This document shows, piece by piece, positions 1-7,601 of a DNA stretch of 37,369 nucleotides; the stretch's first letter is position 1, and each line of letters starts with the position of its first letter. The position numbers and the translations under genes were made by a program. Below the pieces are notes generated by a model. That model saw only the letters and a program-made list of their open reading frames with translations. It was not told the DNA's origin and did not search any database. Source of the DNA: CAZFDE01 sp964517795 (GTDB lineage Bacteria; Planctomycetota; Phycisphaerae; Sedimentisphaerales; Anaerobacaceae). Location: contig CAZFDE010000022.1 in assembly GCA_964517795.1 (NCBI GenBank), forward strand, positions 1 through 37,369. Reading direction: 5' to 3'.

Positions 1-5
1 ATATA

Positions 6-1190
6 ATGACGCATGATAAAACGAATTGCCCCGGGCGGCAGCAGTATCTGTCCGGCAAACGGATCTGGCCCGAACCGATCGACGCCCAAACGAGCATCGT
101 CTCGCTGATCGACAACATGGACGCCTACAACGGCGGCCGGCTTCGGGCGGCCTGTCATCTATTAAAAAATAAATATGCCAAAGACGATGTGACGATCGGC
201 CTGAGCCTGGCCGGGGCGTTAACACCGGCGGGCCTGGGCCCCTCGGCCATTATCCCCCTGATGAACCACGGATTCGTCGATTGGATCGTCGCCACCGGCG
301 CGAATATGTATCACGACCTGCACTATGCGTTCAATTTACCTATGTTCCGCGGCAGCCACCTCGTCGATGACGCCGACCTGCGCAAAAAAGGGGTCACCCG
401 AATCTACGACATCCTCTTCGATTACGAATCGGTCCTGATGGAAACCGACCGCCGCCTGCGCGAGATCCTGATCCGGCCGGAATTCCAAAAAGAAATGGGC
501 ACCCGCGAATTCTATTATTATCTCGGCCGGGTCCTCAGCGACCTCGAACAAAAACATAATCTCGGCCAGGTCAGTATTCTGGCCGCCGCATACCGAAACG
601 CCATCCCCGTTTTTACCTCCTCGCCCGGCGATTCGACAATCGGCATGAACGTTGCGGGTCTCGAACTGCTGGCCGGTGCGTCCGATCTGCTGGATAAATT
701 CAAACTCAAAATCAACCCTAGCATCGATGTGCACGACTCGACCGCCATCGTTCTCAACGCCAAACGCTATGAAAACGGCAAGACCGGCGTTCTGCTGATT
801 GGCGGCGGCAGCCCCAAAAACTTCATGCTCCAGACCGAGCCGCAGATTCAGGAAGTCCTGATGATCCCGGAAATGGGCCAGGACTACGATATCAATATCA
901 CCGATGCCCGGCCCGATACCGGCGGCCTCTCCGGTGCACCGCCCTCCGAAGCGGCCAGTTGGGGCAAGATCGACCCCGACCAGCTCGACCAGACCGTCAC
1001 CGCATACGTCGATGTAACCGTCGCGCTGCCGATCCTGTCGGCCTATGTCGTCCAGAGCACACCGCCCAAAAAGCAAAAACGCCTCTACGATTGCGGCGAT
1101 GAGCTTCGCGAAAAGCTCATCCGGGCCTATTTCGAAAATAACAAGGAAATCGACAAACTCCGCGAACTGATGAACCAACTGGAGGGCTGA
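6..1190 (+). CDS. Deoxyhypusine synthase-like protein (probable polyamine aminobutyl transferase)
   Basis: This 394-residue protein belongs to the deoxyhypusine synthase family of NAD-dependent enzymes. The family moves an aminobutyl group from spermidine or putrescine onto an amine acceptor through an enzyme-lysine imine. The NAD-site stretch ATGAN is at residues 96-100. The catalytic-lysine motif GGGSPK is at 266-271, so K271 is the predicted imine-forming lysine. Bacteria lack eIF5A, so the acceptor is probably not a protein. A homospermidine-synthase-like or other polyamine-forming reaction is inferred. The decarboxylase gene starts 2 nt after the stop codon, which suggests an operon supplying putrescine or a related diamine. 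Only 5 bases precede the chosen ATG in this window, so an upstream start cannot be ruled out. Family is confident; substrate is not. Confidence 0.9.
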   Translation: MTHDKTNCPGRQQYLSGKRIWPEPIDAQTSIVSLIDNMDAYNGGRLRAACHLLKNKYAKDDVTIGLSLAGALTPAGLGPSAIIPLMNHGFVDWIVATGANMYHDLHYAFNLPMFRGSHLVDDADLRKKGVTRIYDILFDYESVLMETDRRLREILIRPEFQKEMGTREFYYYLGRVLSDLEQKHNLGQVSILAAAYRNAIPVFTSSPGDSTIGMNVAGLELLAGASDLLDKFKLKINPSIDVHDSTAIVLNAKRYENGKTGVLLIGGGSPKNFMLQTEPQIQEVLMIPEMGQDYDINITDARPDTGGLSGAPPSEAASWGKIDPDQLDQTVTAYVDVTVALPILSAYVVQSTPPKKQKRLYDCGDELREKLIRAYFENNKEIDKLRELMNQLEG

Positions 1191-1192
1191 TC

Positions 1193-2347
1193 ATGGCGTC
1201 CGCTTCGACCATTGCCAAAGACCAACTCGTAGAACTGACCCGTCATCACGGCAGCCCGTTGTTCGTGATGGACCATGAAATCCTACGCGCGAATTGTCGA
1301 TTATTCAAAACGCAGCTCCCCGATATCCAGGCCTACTACGCCGTCAAGGCCAACTGCGATCCGCAGGTCGTCCGCACGCTGTTCGAGCAGGGCTTCAGCT
1401 TCGATGTCGCCTCCTATAACGAATTCATGCAGGTCTATGAATTCATCGCCGACTATGCGCCCACAGACAAGGACTTTTTCATCTGGGACAAGATCATCTT
1501 CTCCAATACGATCAAGGATACCCAAACGCTCGAGAAGATCAAACGCTACAAGCCGCTGATGACCTACGACAACGCCGACGAATTGAAAAAGATCAAGGCC
1601 CATTGCGATACGGCCGGACTGGTGCTGCGGCTCAAGGTCCCCGATACCGGCTCGCAGGTCGAAATGGGCTCCAAGTTCGGCGTCGAGCCGGGCGATGCGG
1701 CCGAGCTGATCAAGCAGGCTTTCGATGCCGGCCTTGTGGTCGAGGGGCTGAGCTTCCACGTTGGCAGCCAGTGCACCCATTTCGACAACTACACGACCGC
1801 CTTGAACATCACCGCCGAGATTTTTCACGACACCCGCCGTAAGGGCTATCCCATGAATATCGTCGATATCGGCGGCGGTTTTCCCGCCCCGTATGACGGC
1901 GGCGTGCCCGCATTCGAAAATCTCGCCAAAATCATCCGCAGCGAGTGCGGCCGGCTGTTTGACGAAGATGTCGAATTGATCGCCGAGCCGGGCCGTTTCA
2001 TCGTTGCCACGGCCGCGAAATTGGTTTGCGAGATCATCGGCAAAAACTGCCGCGATGGCAAAATCTTCTACCATGTCAACGACGGCGTCTATCACAGCTT
2101 CTCCGGCGTCATCTTCGACCACTGGATCCCCAACTTCCAGGCCTTCAAGGACGGCCCGCAGGAAATCTGTGCCGTCGTCGGCCCGACCTGCGACAGCTTC
2201 GATAAGATTTCGCTCGCCCAGCAGCTTTCCGCAGACCTGCAGATCGGCGATTACCTCTTAACCGAGAACATCGGCGCCTACAGCATCGCCACCGCCACAC
2301 GATTCAACGGCTTCGACGGTGCCAATATCCTGCACGTCAATCAGTGA
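1193..2347 (+). CDS. Ornithine/lysine-type PLP decarboxylase (fold III)
   Basis: This is a 384-residue alanine-racemase-fold PLP decarboxylase of the eukaryotic-type ornithine decarboxylase family. The PLP lysine is K52 in YAVKAN. HVGSQ (189-193), the phosphate-binding GGGFP (227-231) and EPGRF (265-269) follow. The C-terminal active-site motif GPTCDSFD gives C333 and D334, which correspond to the catalytic Cys and the substrate-amino-group Asp of ornithine decarboxylase. The expected product is putrescine (or cadaverine) plus CO2. A GGAGGG ribosome site lies about 8 nt before the ATG, inside the end of the upstream gene. It pairs naturally with the deoxyhypusine-synthase-like protein as a short polyamine route. 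Diaminopimelate and carboxynorspermidine decarboxylases are relatives, but the CDSFD motif favours ornithine or lysine. Confidence 0.9.
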   Translation: MASASTIAKDQLVELTRHHGSPLFVMDHEILRANCRLFKTQLPDIQAYYAVKANCDPQVVRTLFEQGFSFDVASYNEFMQVYEFIADYAPTDKDFFIWDKIIFSNTIKDTQTLEKIKRYKPLMTYDNADELKKIKAHCDTAGLVLRLKVPDTGSQVEMGSKFGVEPGDAAELIKQAFDAGLVVEGLSFHVGSQCTHFDNYTTALNITAEIFHDTRRKGYPMNIVDIGGGFPAPYDGGVPAFENLAKIIRSECGRLFDEDVELIAEPGRFIVATAAKLVCEIIGKNCRDGKIFYHVNDGVYHSFSGVIFDHWIPNFQAFKDGPQEICAVVGPTCDSFDKISLAQQLSADLQIGDYLLTENIGAYSIATATRFNGFDGANILHVNQ

Positions 2348-2784
2348 TTCAGTACTCGTCGCTGGCTGGTTGAGGCCCTTCGGGCGACTGATTTTGATTA
2401 TTTTGTTTCATTATTGTCCCTTCGAATAAGCTAAAAAGTTAAAGGTTAAAGGTTGAAGACAGTGGCAAAGTGGCAGAGGGCCATAGTGGCATAGAGATTT
2501 CATAAGTGTTGAGTCCTAAGTTTTGTGTTTTTTTTAAAATCCGAAATACGAAACGTGTAGCGGTTGCGGTTGCGCGGCGCGTATCGGTTGCGGTTGGCGG
2601 TTGTTGTGCTCATCGCTCGTCGCTGGCAATTCGGTTCTCGGTGCTCGTGACTGGTCGCTTGTTTTTATCCATCTTAACGTAAGGTGCTCATCAAGGGGCG
2701 CATGTTTTTGATCCGCATAGGCAACAAAGCTGCGCCATCCTACAAAAAATCCATGTGAATCCGTGTCATCCGTGGTTTTTGGTG
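2348..2784. repeat. Gene-free 437-bp region made of short phrase-like repeats
   Basis: No credible gene is seen between the two convergent genes. The stretch is a patchwork of short repeated words. The 12-mer CTCGTCGCTGGC occurs twice exactly (2355-2366 and 2616-2627). GGTTAAA-like 7-mers repeat in tandem at about 2438-2457. Four units of an 8-bp repeat (AGTGGCAA type) fill 2461-2492. GGTTGCGGTTG-type words occupy about 2561-2605. A phrase containing ATCCGTGTCATCCGTGG sits at about 2759-2775, ending next to the uxaE stop codon. From memory, similar word-like intergenic DNA occurs in many environmental genomes and yields spurious short ORFs there. Function unknown. Confidence 0.6.
2375..2385. 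terminator. Possible weak terminator hairpin after the decarboxylase gene
   Basis: GCCC-TTC-GGGC forms a 4-bp GC stem with a 3-nt loop, 28 nt after the decarboxylase stop. The following DNA is T-rich but has no clean T run. The stem is very short, so this is only a candidate. Confidence 0.25.
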
Positions 2785-4035
2785 TCAATGGTCGATGAAC
2801 AGGGGGGCGATGTGTCTGTTGTAGATATTTTCGGTGACGTTTCGGGCGATGGTTTGGGCGTTCTCGCTGAGCGCGGTCATGAATTTTTGGCCCATTTCGG
2901 CCGCGATTTTGTAGCTCAGATGCAGAAGCTGGCGAAAATGGGGGTTGAAATCAGGGCAGTCGGGTCGATGACGCAGGGCGTCGGCAAACTGTTTTCCGGT
3001 CCATGCTTGGATTTCATCGGGGTCCGGCAATTTGGCCTTGTCGATATCGACGACCGTCGCATAGGGGGCGCACAACTCATCGAAGCGGCCCAGTGCCTTG
3101 GTATAGATCTCTTTGGCGATCGCCAGCGATTCATTGGACGCCTCGGCCAGGCCGATCAATTCTTCGAGCCAGGTGGTGCCGGCCGTCTTGATGTGGATGC
3201 CCGCATCGAATTTCGCCATCGCACGGCGGATCGGGGGATAGAGCGAGAACTTGTCGGAGCCGGAATGGATGCTGATCTTGAGATTTTTCGGCAGGTCGAA
3301 CCGTTCGACGGCGAACCGGATGACGCAGAGGTCCTGCCGGAATTCGGTTTCGAAGCGGGCGATATCGCCGATGTAATCGACGCCTTTGTGGAACTCGCCG
3401 GTGAATTTCGGGGCGATGGTCTGGGCGGGGACTTGCTGCCACGCGAGCATGGCGAGGATGAAGAACATCTCCAGCGGCGTCTGGGCCGCGTCGGTTTCGT
3501 CGAGCGAGACTTCGGTGATGAAATCGTCGGACTGCCTGGTCTTGACGATGTGGCGATAGACCGCGCCGGCGTGAAGGACGGCGGCGAGGAATTTTCCGCA
3601 GATGGTCCGCAGCGTATTGTCGTCGATTTCGAATTGCCGGTCGATGCCGGGGATCGCCAGTTTGCCGATGAAGGGCCGAGCGGTTTTCATAAAGGCGGCC
3701 GTATCGGATTCTGTGGGCGGTTTGCCGATGAATTCGGCGATGTCGATCGTGAAGAAATCGCTGTGCGGAATGAACGGATCGACATTCTTGAAATTGATAT
3801 GGTCGGCATCGACGTGATAGGCGCCGGGCCAGTTCAGTTCGTCGATTGCGCGATCCACAGCCTGTCGCGTATGCTGCGGGGTCGAGCCGATCAGAGAGTG
3901 TTCGCGATGGGATTTGTTCCAGACCGGCGTAATGGCGATGCCGGCGTCATTGGCTTTGATAAATGCTTGGAGTTGAGCGGCGGCCTGAACGCCGAACCGG
4001 TCACCGACCCCGAATGAGTATTTTTCAAGTTTCAT
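2785..4035 (-). CDS. uxaE: Tagaturonate/fructuronate epimerase UxaE
   Basis: This 416-residue protein is recognised as UxaE, the enzyme first characterised from Thermotoga maritima. It interconverts D-tagaturonate and D-fructuronate and so links galacturonate and glucuronate catabolism. Family-typical stretches seen are YHVDADHINF near residues 93-102, HSDFFTIDIAEFIG soon after, and ISIHSGSDKF in the C-terminal half. The His and Asp residues in these stretches are likely metal ligands. The ATG is preceded by a GGAAA-type ribosome site. It lies 24 nt downstream of the ROK regulator on the same strand, so the two are probably co-transcribed. The uronate isomerase that makes its substrate is in the divergent operon at 11287-12699. 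No altronate-branch genes are seen, which fits use of UxaE to merge both uronates. Confidence 0.88.
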   Translation of the reverse strand: MKLEKYSFGVGDRFGVQAAAQLQAFIKANDAGIAITPVWNKSHREHSLIGSTPQHTRQAVDRAIDELNWPGAYHVDADHINFKNVDPFIPHSDFFTIDIAEFIGKPPTESDTAAFMKTARPFIGKLAIPGIDRQFEIDDNTLRTICGKFLAAVLHAGAVYRHIVKTRQSDDFITEVSLDETDAAQTPLEMFFILAMLAWQQVPAQTIAPKFTGEFHKGVDYIGDIARFETEFRQDLCVIRFAVERFDLPKNLKISIHSGSDKFSLYPPIRRAMAKFDAGIHIKTAGTTWLEELIGLAEASNESLAIAKEIYTKALGRFDELCAPYATVVDIDKAKLPDPDEIQAWTGKQFADALRHRPDCPDFNPHFRQLLHLSYKIAAEMGQKFMTALSENAQTIARNVTENIYNRHIAPLFIDH

Positions 4036-4059
4036 TTTCGTTTTCCAATCGTATAAACA

Positions 4060-5268
4060 TTAATTGACCTCCAGCGATTTCTGGATGAGCGCCATGGCGG
4101 TGCCCTGAATGAGGGTGTCTTTTCCGGCCGCGGCGGGGCGAATATCGATCGCGCGGGACGCGGGATTATACACGTGTCCGGGGATCGCTTTTTTGATTTC
4201 GGCGATCATATCGTCCATGCAGGCCTGGCTGACATAGCCGGCCAGAATAACGATTTGCGGATCGTAGCAGTTGATCGCGGTTGTTACGGCACCAACGAGT
4301 TTTGTGATGGTCTGATGTTTCAATTCAATGGCGTAGGGATCGCCCTGAGAGATGGCCTGCGCCCATTTTTCAACGATGGTCTCGGGGATGTCATCCGGGT
4401 GCAGCATTTGGCTTAAGCTGGTTTTGATGCCTTTTTCGATGTCCGATTGGATTGTCCGGGCGATGGCCGGGCCGCCGATGAAGGCTTCAAGGCATCCGGT
4501 ATTGCCGCAACCGCATTTCGGTCCGTCTGAATCGATCACGATATGACCGATTTCGCCGAAGCGGCCGGTGGCGCCGTGCAGCAATTTGCCGTCGAGCATA
4601 ACGGTCGAGCCGACACCGTTAGCGACATTGATATACAGGATGCTCCGGGAGACAAGCTGCGGCTCGACAGCGATCTCCGAGAGCAGCCGGATCGAGGTGT
4701 CGTAGATATCGACGGGGAAGGCAAGCTGCTCGAGGATGTGTTTTTTGAGCGGGACGTTTTTCCAGCCGAGCGGACTCGATAGTTCGACGGCGCCGTCGGG
4801 GGCGATCGAGCCGCTGAGGGTGACGCCAATGCCGATGATTTTCGAATGTTCGATAGTATATTTACTTAGCAGGCCCAGCAGATTGATCTGCAGGATACGT
4901 ATGACGTTTTCAATGCTGTGGTTGCCGTTCAGAGAGACGGTTATCTTGTCAACCATTTGCGCATTGAAATCGAAAAGCCCAATATTTATATTATTGGGAT
5001 TGATCGCGGCTGAAACGGCGTAGCAGCCGGTTGGATTGACGCTGACGATAATGGGTTTGGGGCCGCGCCGGCTGCTTTGGCCCTGTTTTTCGAGAATGAG
5101 TTGTTTTTCCCGGAGGCGCGAAATAATATAACTGGCGGTGGAGCTGCCCAGACCGGTGAGCTTGCAGAGCTGCGATTGCGAAAGTTGGTTATGTGAGCGG
5201 ATCAACGAAAGGACGAGTTTTTCGTTGCGAATACCGGCGCTTTTTGAATCGATGGGGCTTTTATTCAT
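4060..5268 (-). CDS. ROK-family transcriptional repressor
   Basis: This is a 402-residue ROK protein with an N-terminal winged helix-turn-helix at about residues 15-65 and a sugar-kinase-like effector domain. The effector domain carries EIGH and the zinc-type signature CGCGNTGC. Regulators of this type bind a sugar or sugar-phosphate ligand and release operator DNA. It sits directly before uxaE and divergent from the uronate operon that begins at 5494. It probably controls both through the shared 225-bp intergenic region, which holds an operator-like palindrome over its own promoter. The ligand is unknown; a uronate or an intermediate such as fructuronate or gluconate is a reasonable guess. 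The ribosome site before its ATG is weak. Confidence 0.88.
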   Translation of the reverse strand: MNKSPIDSKSAGIRNEKLVLSLIRSHNQLSQSQLCKLTGLGSSTASYIISRLREKQLILEKQGQSSRRGPKPIIVSVNPTGCYAVSAAINPNNINIGLFDFNAQMVDKITVSLNGNHSIENVIRILQINLLGLLSKYTIEHSKIIGIGVTLSGSIAPDGAVELSSPLGWKNVPLKKHILEQLAFPVDIYDTSIRLLSEIAVEPQLVSRSILYINVANGVGSTVMLDGKLLHGATGRFGEIGHIVIDSDGPKCGCGNTGCLEAFIGGPAIARTIQSDIEKGIKTSLSQMLHPDDIPETIVEKWAQAISQGDPYAIELKHQTITKLVGAVTTAINCYDPQIVILAGYVSQACMDDMIAEIKKAIPGHVYNPASRAIDIRPAAAGKDTLIQGTAMALIQKSLEVN

Positions 5269-5299
5269 ACGTTTATCCGTAGCGTAATTTCATGATTAT

Positions 5300-5328
5300 A
5301 TTATAACTCAAGTTATGAAATTATTCAA
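5300..5328 (-). promoter_or_regulatory. Sigma70-like promoter for the ROK-uxaE operon
   Basis: On the minus strand there is a -35 TTGAAT (5323-5328) and a -10 TATAAT (5300-5305), separated by exactly 17 bp. The predicted start site gives a leader of about 25 nt before the ROK ATG at 5268. Confidence 0.6.
5303..5316. promoter_or_regulatory. Operator-like palindrome over the ROK promoter
   Basis: ATAACT-CA-AGTTAT is a perfect 6+6 palindrome that overlaps the -10 and spacer of the ROK promoter. A second, wider inverted repeat, TAATTTCAT (5285-5293) with ATGAAATTA (5315-5323), brackets it. The position suits autorepression by the ROK protein. The assignment of the binding protein is inference. 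Confidence 0.5.
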
Positions 5329-5401
5329 TATAAAAACAGGAAATCTTTCGGGCGACTGTATCCGTTTATTCAATAAGGATTTAAGAATATTTATAAAAGT
5401 A

Positions 5402-5430
5402 TTGAAATTTAAAAGCATTTGTGTTATAAG
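5402..5430 (+). promoter_or_regulatory. Sigma70-like promoter for the plus-strand uronate operon
   Basis: TTGAAA (5402-5407) and TATAAG (5425-5430) are separated by 17 bp. They lie about 60 nt before the ATG of the phosphofructokinase gene, which has an AGGAG ribosome site. The AT-rich 5269-5493 gap contains no gene. Confidence 0.5.
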
Positions 5431-5493
5431 AATAATCTCAGGCTTCATGGAATAAATTAGCTAATTTGACAGGATAAAATACAGGAGATACCA

Positions 5494-6759
5494 ATGAGCA
5501 GTTCAGCCAATGCAGTTGTGGCTCAATCGGGCGGGCCGACGACGGTGATCAATTCGAGTTCGTGCGGCGTGATTCAGGAGGCGATGAAAAGCGGACAAAT
5601 CGGCAAGGTGTTCGGTGCGTATAACGGGATCCTTGGCGTGCTGAAAGAGGAATTGTTCGATATCATGGCCGAGAAGCCCGAGACGATCGAGGGGCTCAAA
5701 CGCACGCCGGCCGCAGCGATCGGATCGTGCCGGTATAAACTCAAGGACCTCGAGAAATCGAAAGCCGACTATCAGCGGATTTTAGATGTGTTCAAGGCCC
5801 ACGAGATTCGATATTTCTTTTATTGCGGTGGGAACGATTCGATGGATACGGCCGACAAGATCAATCAGCTTGCGGCCGACAGTGGCTATGAGCTGGTATG
5901 TATGGGGATTCCCAAGACGATCGATAATGACTTGGCGTGTACGGACCATTGTCCGGGCTACGGCAGTGTCGCGAAATACGTGGCGACCTGTGCGATGGAG
6001 GCGGGGCGCGATACCGAGGCGCTGTATACGACCGATACGTGCACTATTTTAGAGGTGATGGGGCGTAATGCGGGCTGGATCGCGGCCTCAACCGGACTGG
6101 CCCATCGCTGTACCGAAGATGCGCCGCATTTGATCTATATGCCGGAAGCGGCGTTTACGTTCGAAAAGATGGTGGCGGATGTTAAAGCGGTTTATGAGAA
6201 TCTCGGCCGGGTGTTTATTGTGGCCGGCGAGGGGCTCAAGGATAAGGACGGCAATTATATTACCGCCGATTCGGGGCAGTTCGGCAAGGACAGCTTCGGC
6301 CATGCTCAATTGGGCGGGGTTGCAGAAATGCTCAAGCCGGTGATCGAAAAAGAGGTCGGGATCAAGACGCGGTTCAATAAGCTGGGGACGAATCAGCGAA
6401 GCGCGATGCATTTCGCCTCTTTGACCGATATTAATGAGGCGTATCTGTGCGGGCAGACGGCGGTCAAGGCAGCACTCGGCGGCGAAAACGGCAAGATGGT
6501 GACGCTGGTTCGCGAAAGCGATGATCCTTATACATGCACGACCGGACTGGCGAAGCTCAGTGATGTGGCCAACGGAGAAAAGAAGGTTCCGCGAGATTAT
6601 ATTAACGAGCGCGGCAATCATGTGACGGACAAGATGCTGGATTATGTGCGGCCGCTGGTCAAAGGCGAAGCGCCGGTGACGATCGGCGATGACGGGCTGC
6701 CGGTGTTTATGCGGTTCGAGCGAAAAATGGAGTCTCAAAAACTGGCCAAATATCTCTGA
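5494..6759 (+). CDS. pfp: PPi-type 6-phosphofructokinase family protein
   Basis: This 421-residue member of the phosphofructokinase A family should phosphorylate fructose 6-phosphate, or a related sugar phosphate such as sedoheptulose 7-phosphate. The motif PKTIDND (140-146) carries the Lys typical of pyrophosphate-dependent enzymes, where ATP enzymes have Gly. The nucleotide/PPi loop reads GGNDS (112-116). The Asp in its fourth position also points to PPi, but the usual preceding Asp is Asn here. It leads the operon that includes 6-phosphogluconate dehydrogenase. It could therefore take the fructose 6-phosphate produced by the non-oxidative pentose phosphate pathway into glycolysis. A shifted substrate, even gluconate, cannot be excluded because no gluconate kinase is visible nearby. 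A ribosome site AGGAG precedes the ATG. Confidence 0.88.
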   Translation: MSSSANAVVAQSGGPTTVINSSSCGVIQEAMKSGQIGKVFGAYNGILGVLKEELFDIMAEKPETIEGLKRTPAAAIGSCRYKLKDLEKSKADYQRILDVFKAHEIRYFFYCGGNDSMDTADKINQLAADSGYELVCMGIPKTIDNDLACTDHCPGYGSVAKYVATCAMEAGRDTEALYTTDTCTILEVMGRNAGWIAASTGLAHRCTEDAPHLIYMPEAAFTFEKMVADVKAVYENLGRVFIVAGEGLKDKDGNYITADSGQFGKDSFGHAQLGGVAEMLKPVIEKEVGIKTRFNKLGTNQRSAMHFASLTDINEAYLCGQTAVKAALGGENGKMVTLVRESDDPYTCTTGLAKLSDVANGEKKVPRDYINERGNHVTDKMLDYVRPLVKGEAPVTIGDDGLPVFMRFERKMESQKLAKYL

Positions 6760-6767
6760 GGTGACCT

Positions 6768-7586
6768 ATGCACGAGTCATTTGATTTACGCGATCAGGTT
6801 GTGGTGATTACCGGCGGCGGGGGTGTGCTCTGCGGCCACATGGCACAAATACTGGCACAGCAGGGCGCGCAGGTGGCGATTGTTGATTTAAATACAAAAG
6901 CCGCCGAACAGCTTGCTGAAAAATTGCGATCCGACGGCCATGCCGCCATTGGCGTGGGCGCGAGTGTACTGGAAAAGCAGAGTCTCGAAAATGCGCACGA
7001 GCAGATCCGGGACGAGTTGGGCAAAATCGATATTCTGATCAATGGCGCCGGCGGCAATAAGCTCGAAGCGACCACGTCCGAACAGCTTCGGTTTTTCGAT
7101 ATTCCATCGGAGGCGATCCGGTTTGTGTTCGATTTGAATTGCTTAGGTACGATTTTAGCAACCCAGGTTTTTGCCAAGGATATGGTCGAAAAGGACAAAG
7201 GCGTTATTCTGAATATTTCCAGTATGAATGCGCTGCGGCCGTTGACGCGAATCCCGGCTTATTCGGCGGCGAAGGCGGCGGTGAGCAATTTCACCCAATG
7301 GCTGGCGGTGCATATGTGTCACCATTACTCCAAACATATTCGGGTCAATGCGATCGCGCCGGGATTTTTCCTGACCGAGCAGAACCGGTTTTTATTGACC
7401 GATTCGAAAAGCGGCGAGTTGACGCAGCGCGGCCAGTGTATTACCGATCATACGCCGATGGGGCGGTTCGGCCTGCCGGAAGATTTGGATGGGACGATGT
7501 TATGGTTATTGAGTGATGCCGCGCGATTTGTCACCGGAATTATTGTGCCGGTGGACGGCGGTTTTTCAGCATACAGTGGTGTATAA
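6768..7586 (+). CDS. SDR oxidoreductase, probable D-fructuronate reductase (D-mannonate dehydrogenase)
   Basis: This is a 272-residue short-chain dehydrogenase. It has the cofactor loop TGGGGVLCG (15-23), an acidic D40 after the second strand that favours NAD(H), a catalytic Ser at 151/152 and YSAAK with Y165 and K169. Overall it resembles the SDR-type D-mannonate oxidoreductases that replace the unrelated UxuB in many bacteria. It would reduce D-fructuronate to D-mannonate. GAGGTGA serves as the ribosome site just after the upstream gene. Position between UxaE/UxaC functions and a LarA-type epimerase supports mannonate as the product. The exact substrate is inferred from family resemblance and neighbours, and a related 5-keto-hexonate is possible. 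Confidence 0.8.
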   Translation: MHESFDLRDQVVVITGGGGVLCGHMAQILAQQGAQVAIVDLNTKAAEQLAEKLRSDGHAAIGVGASVLEKQSLENAHEQIRDELGKIDILINGAGGNKLEATTSEQLRFFDIPSEAIRFVFDLNCLGTILATQVFAKDMVEKDKGVILNISSMNALRPLTRIPAYSAAKAAVSNFTQWLAVHMCHHYSKHIRVNAIAPGFFLTEQNRFLLTDSKSGELTQRGQCITDHTPMGRFGLPEDLDGTMLWLLSDAARFVTGIIVPVDGGFSAYSGV

Positions 7587-7601
7587 TTTAGGAGAAAAGA
7601 C

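Noticed and set aside
336..1178. 280-codon minus-strand open frame
   Set aside because: It is the mirror of the deoxyhypusine-synthase-like gene, with low-complexity composition caused by its codon pattern. Similar shadows at 1301-2122 and 16273-17292 were dropped for the same reason.
2755..4017. 420-codon open frame on the plus strand
   Set aside because: It lies antisense to uxaE over nearly its whole length, its first codons are the ATCCGTGTCATCCGTGG repeat phrase, and the translation has no recognisable motif.
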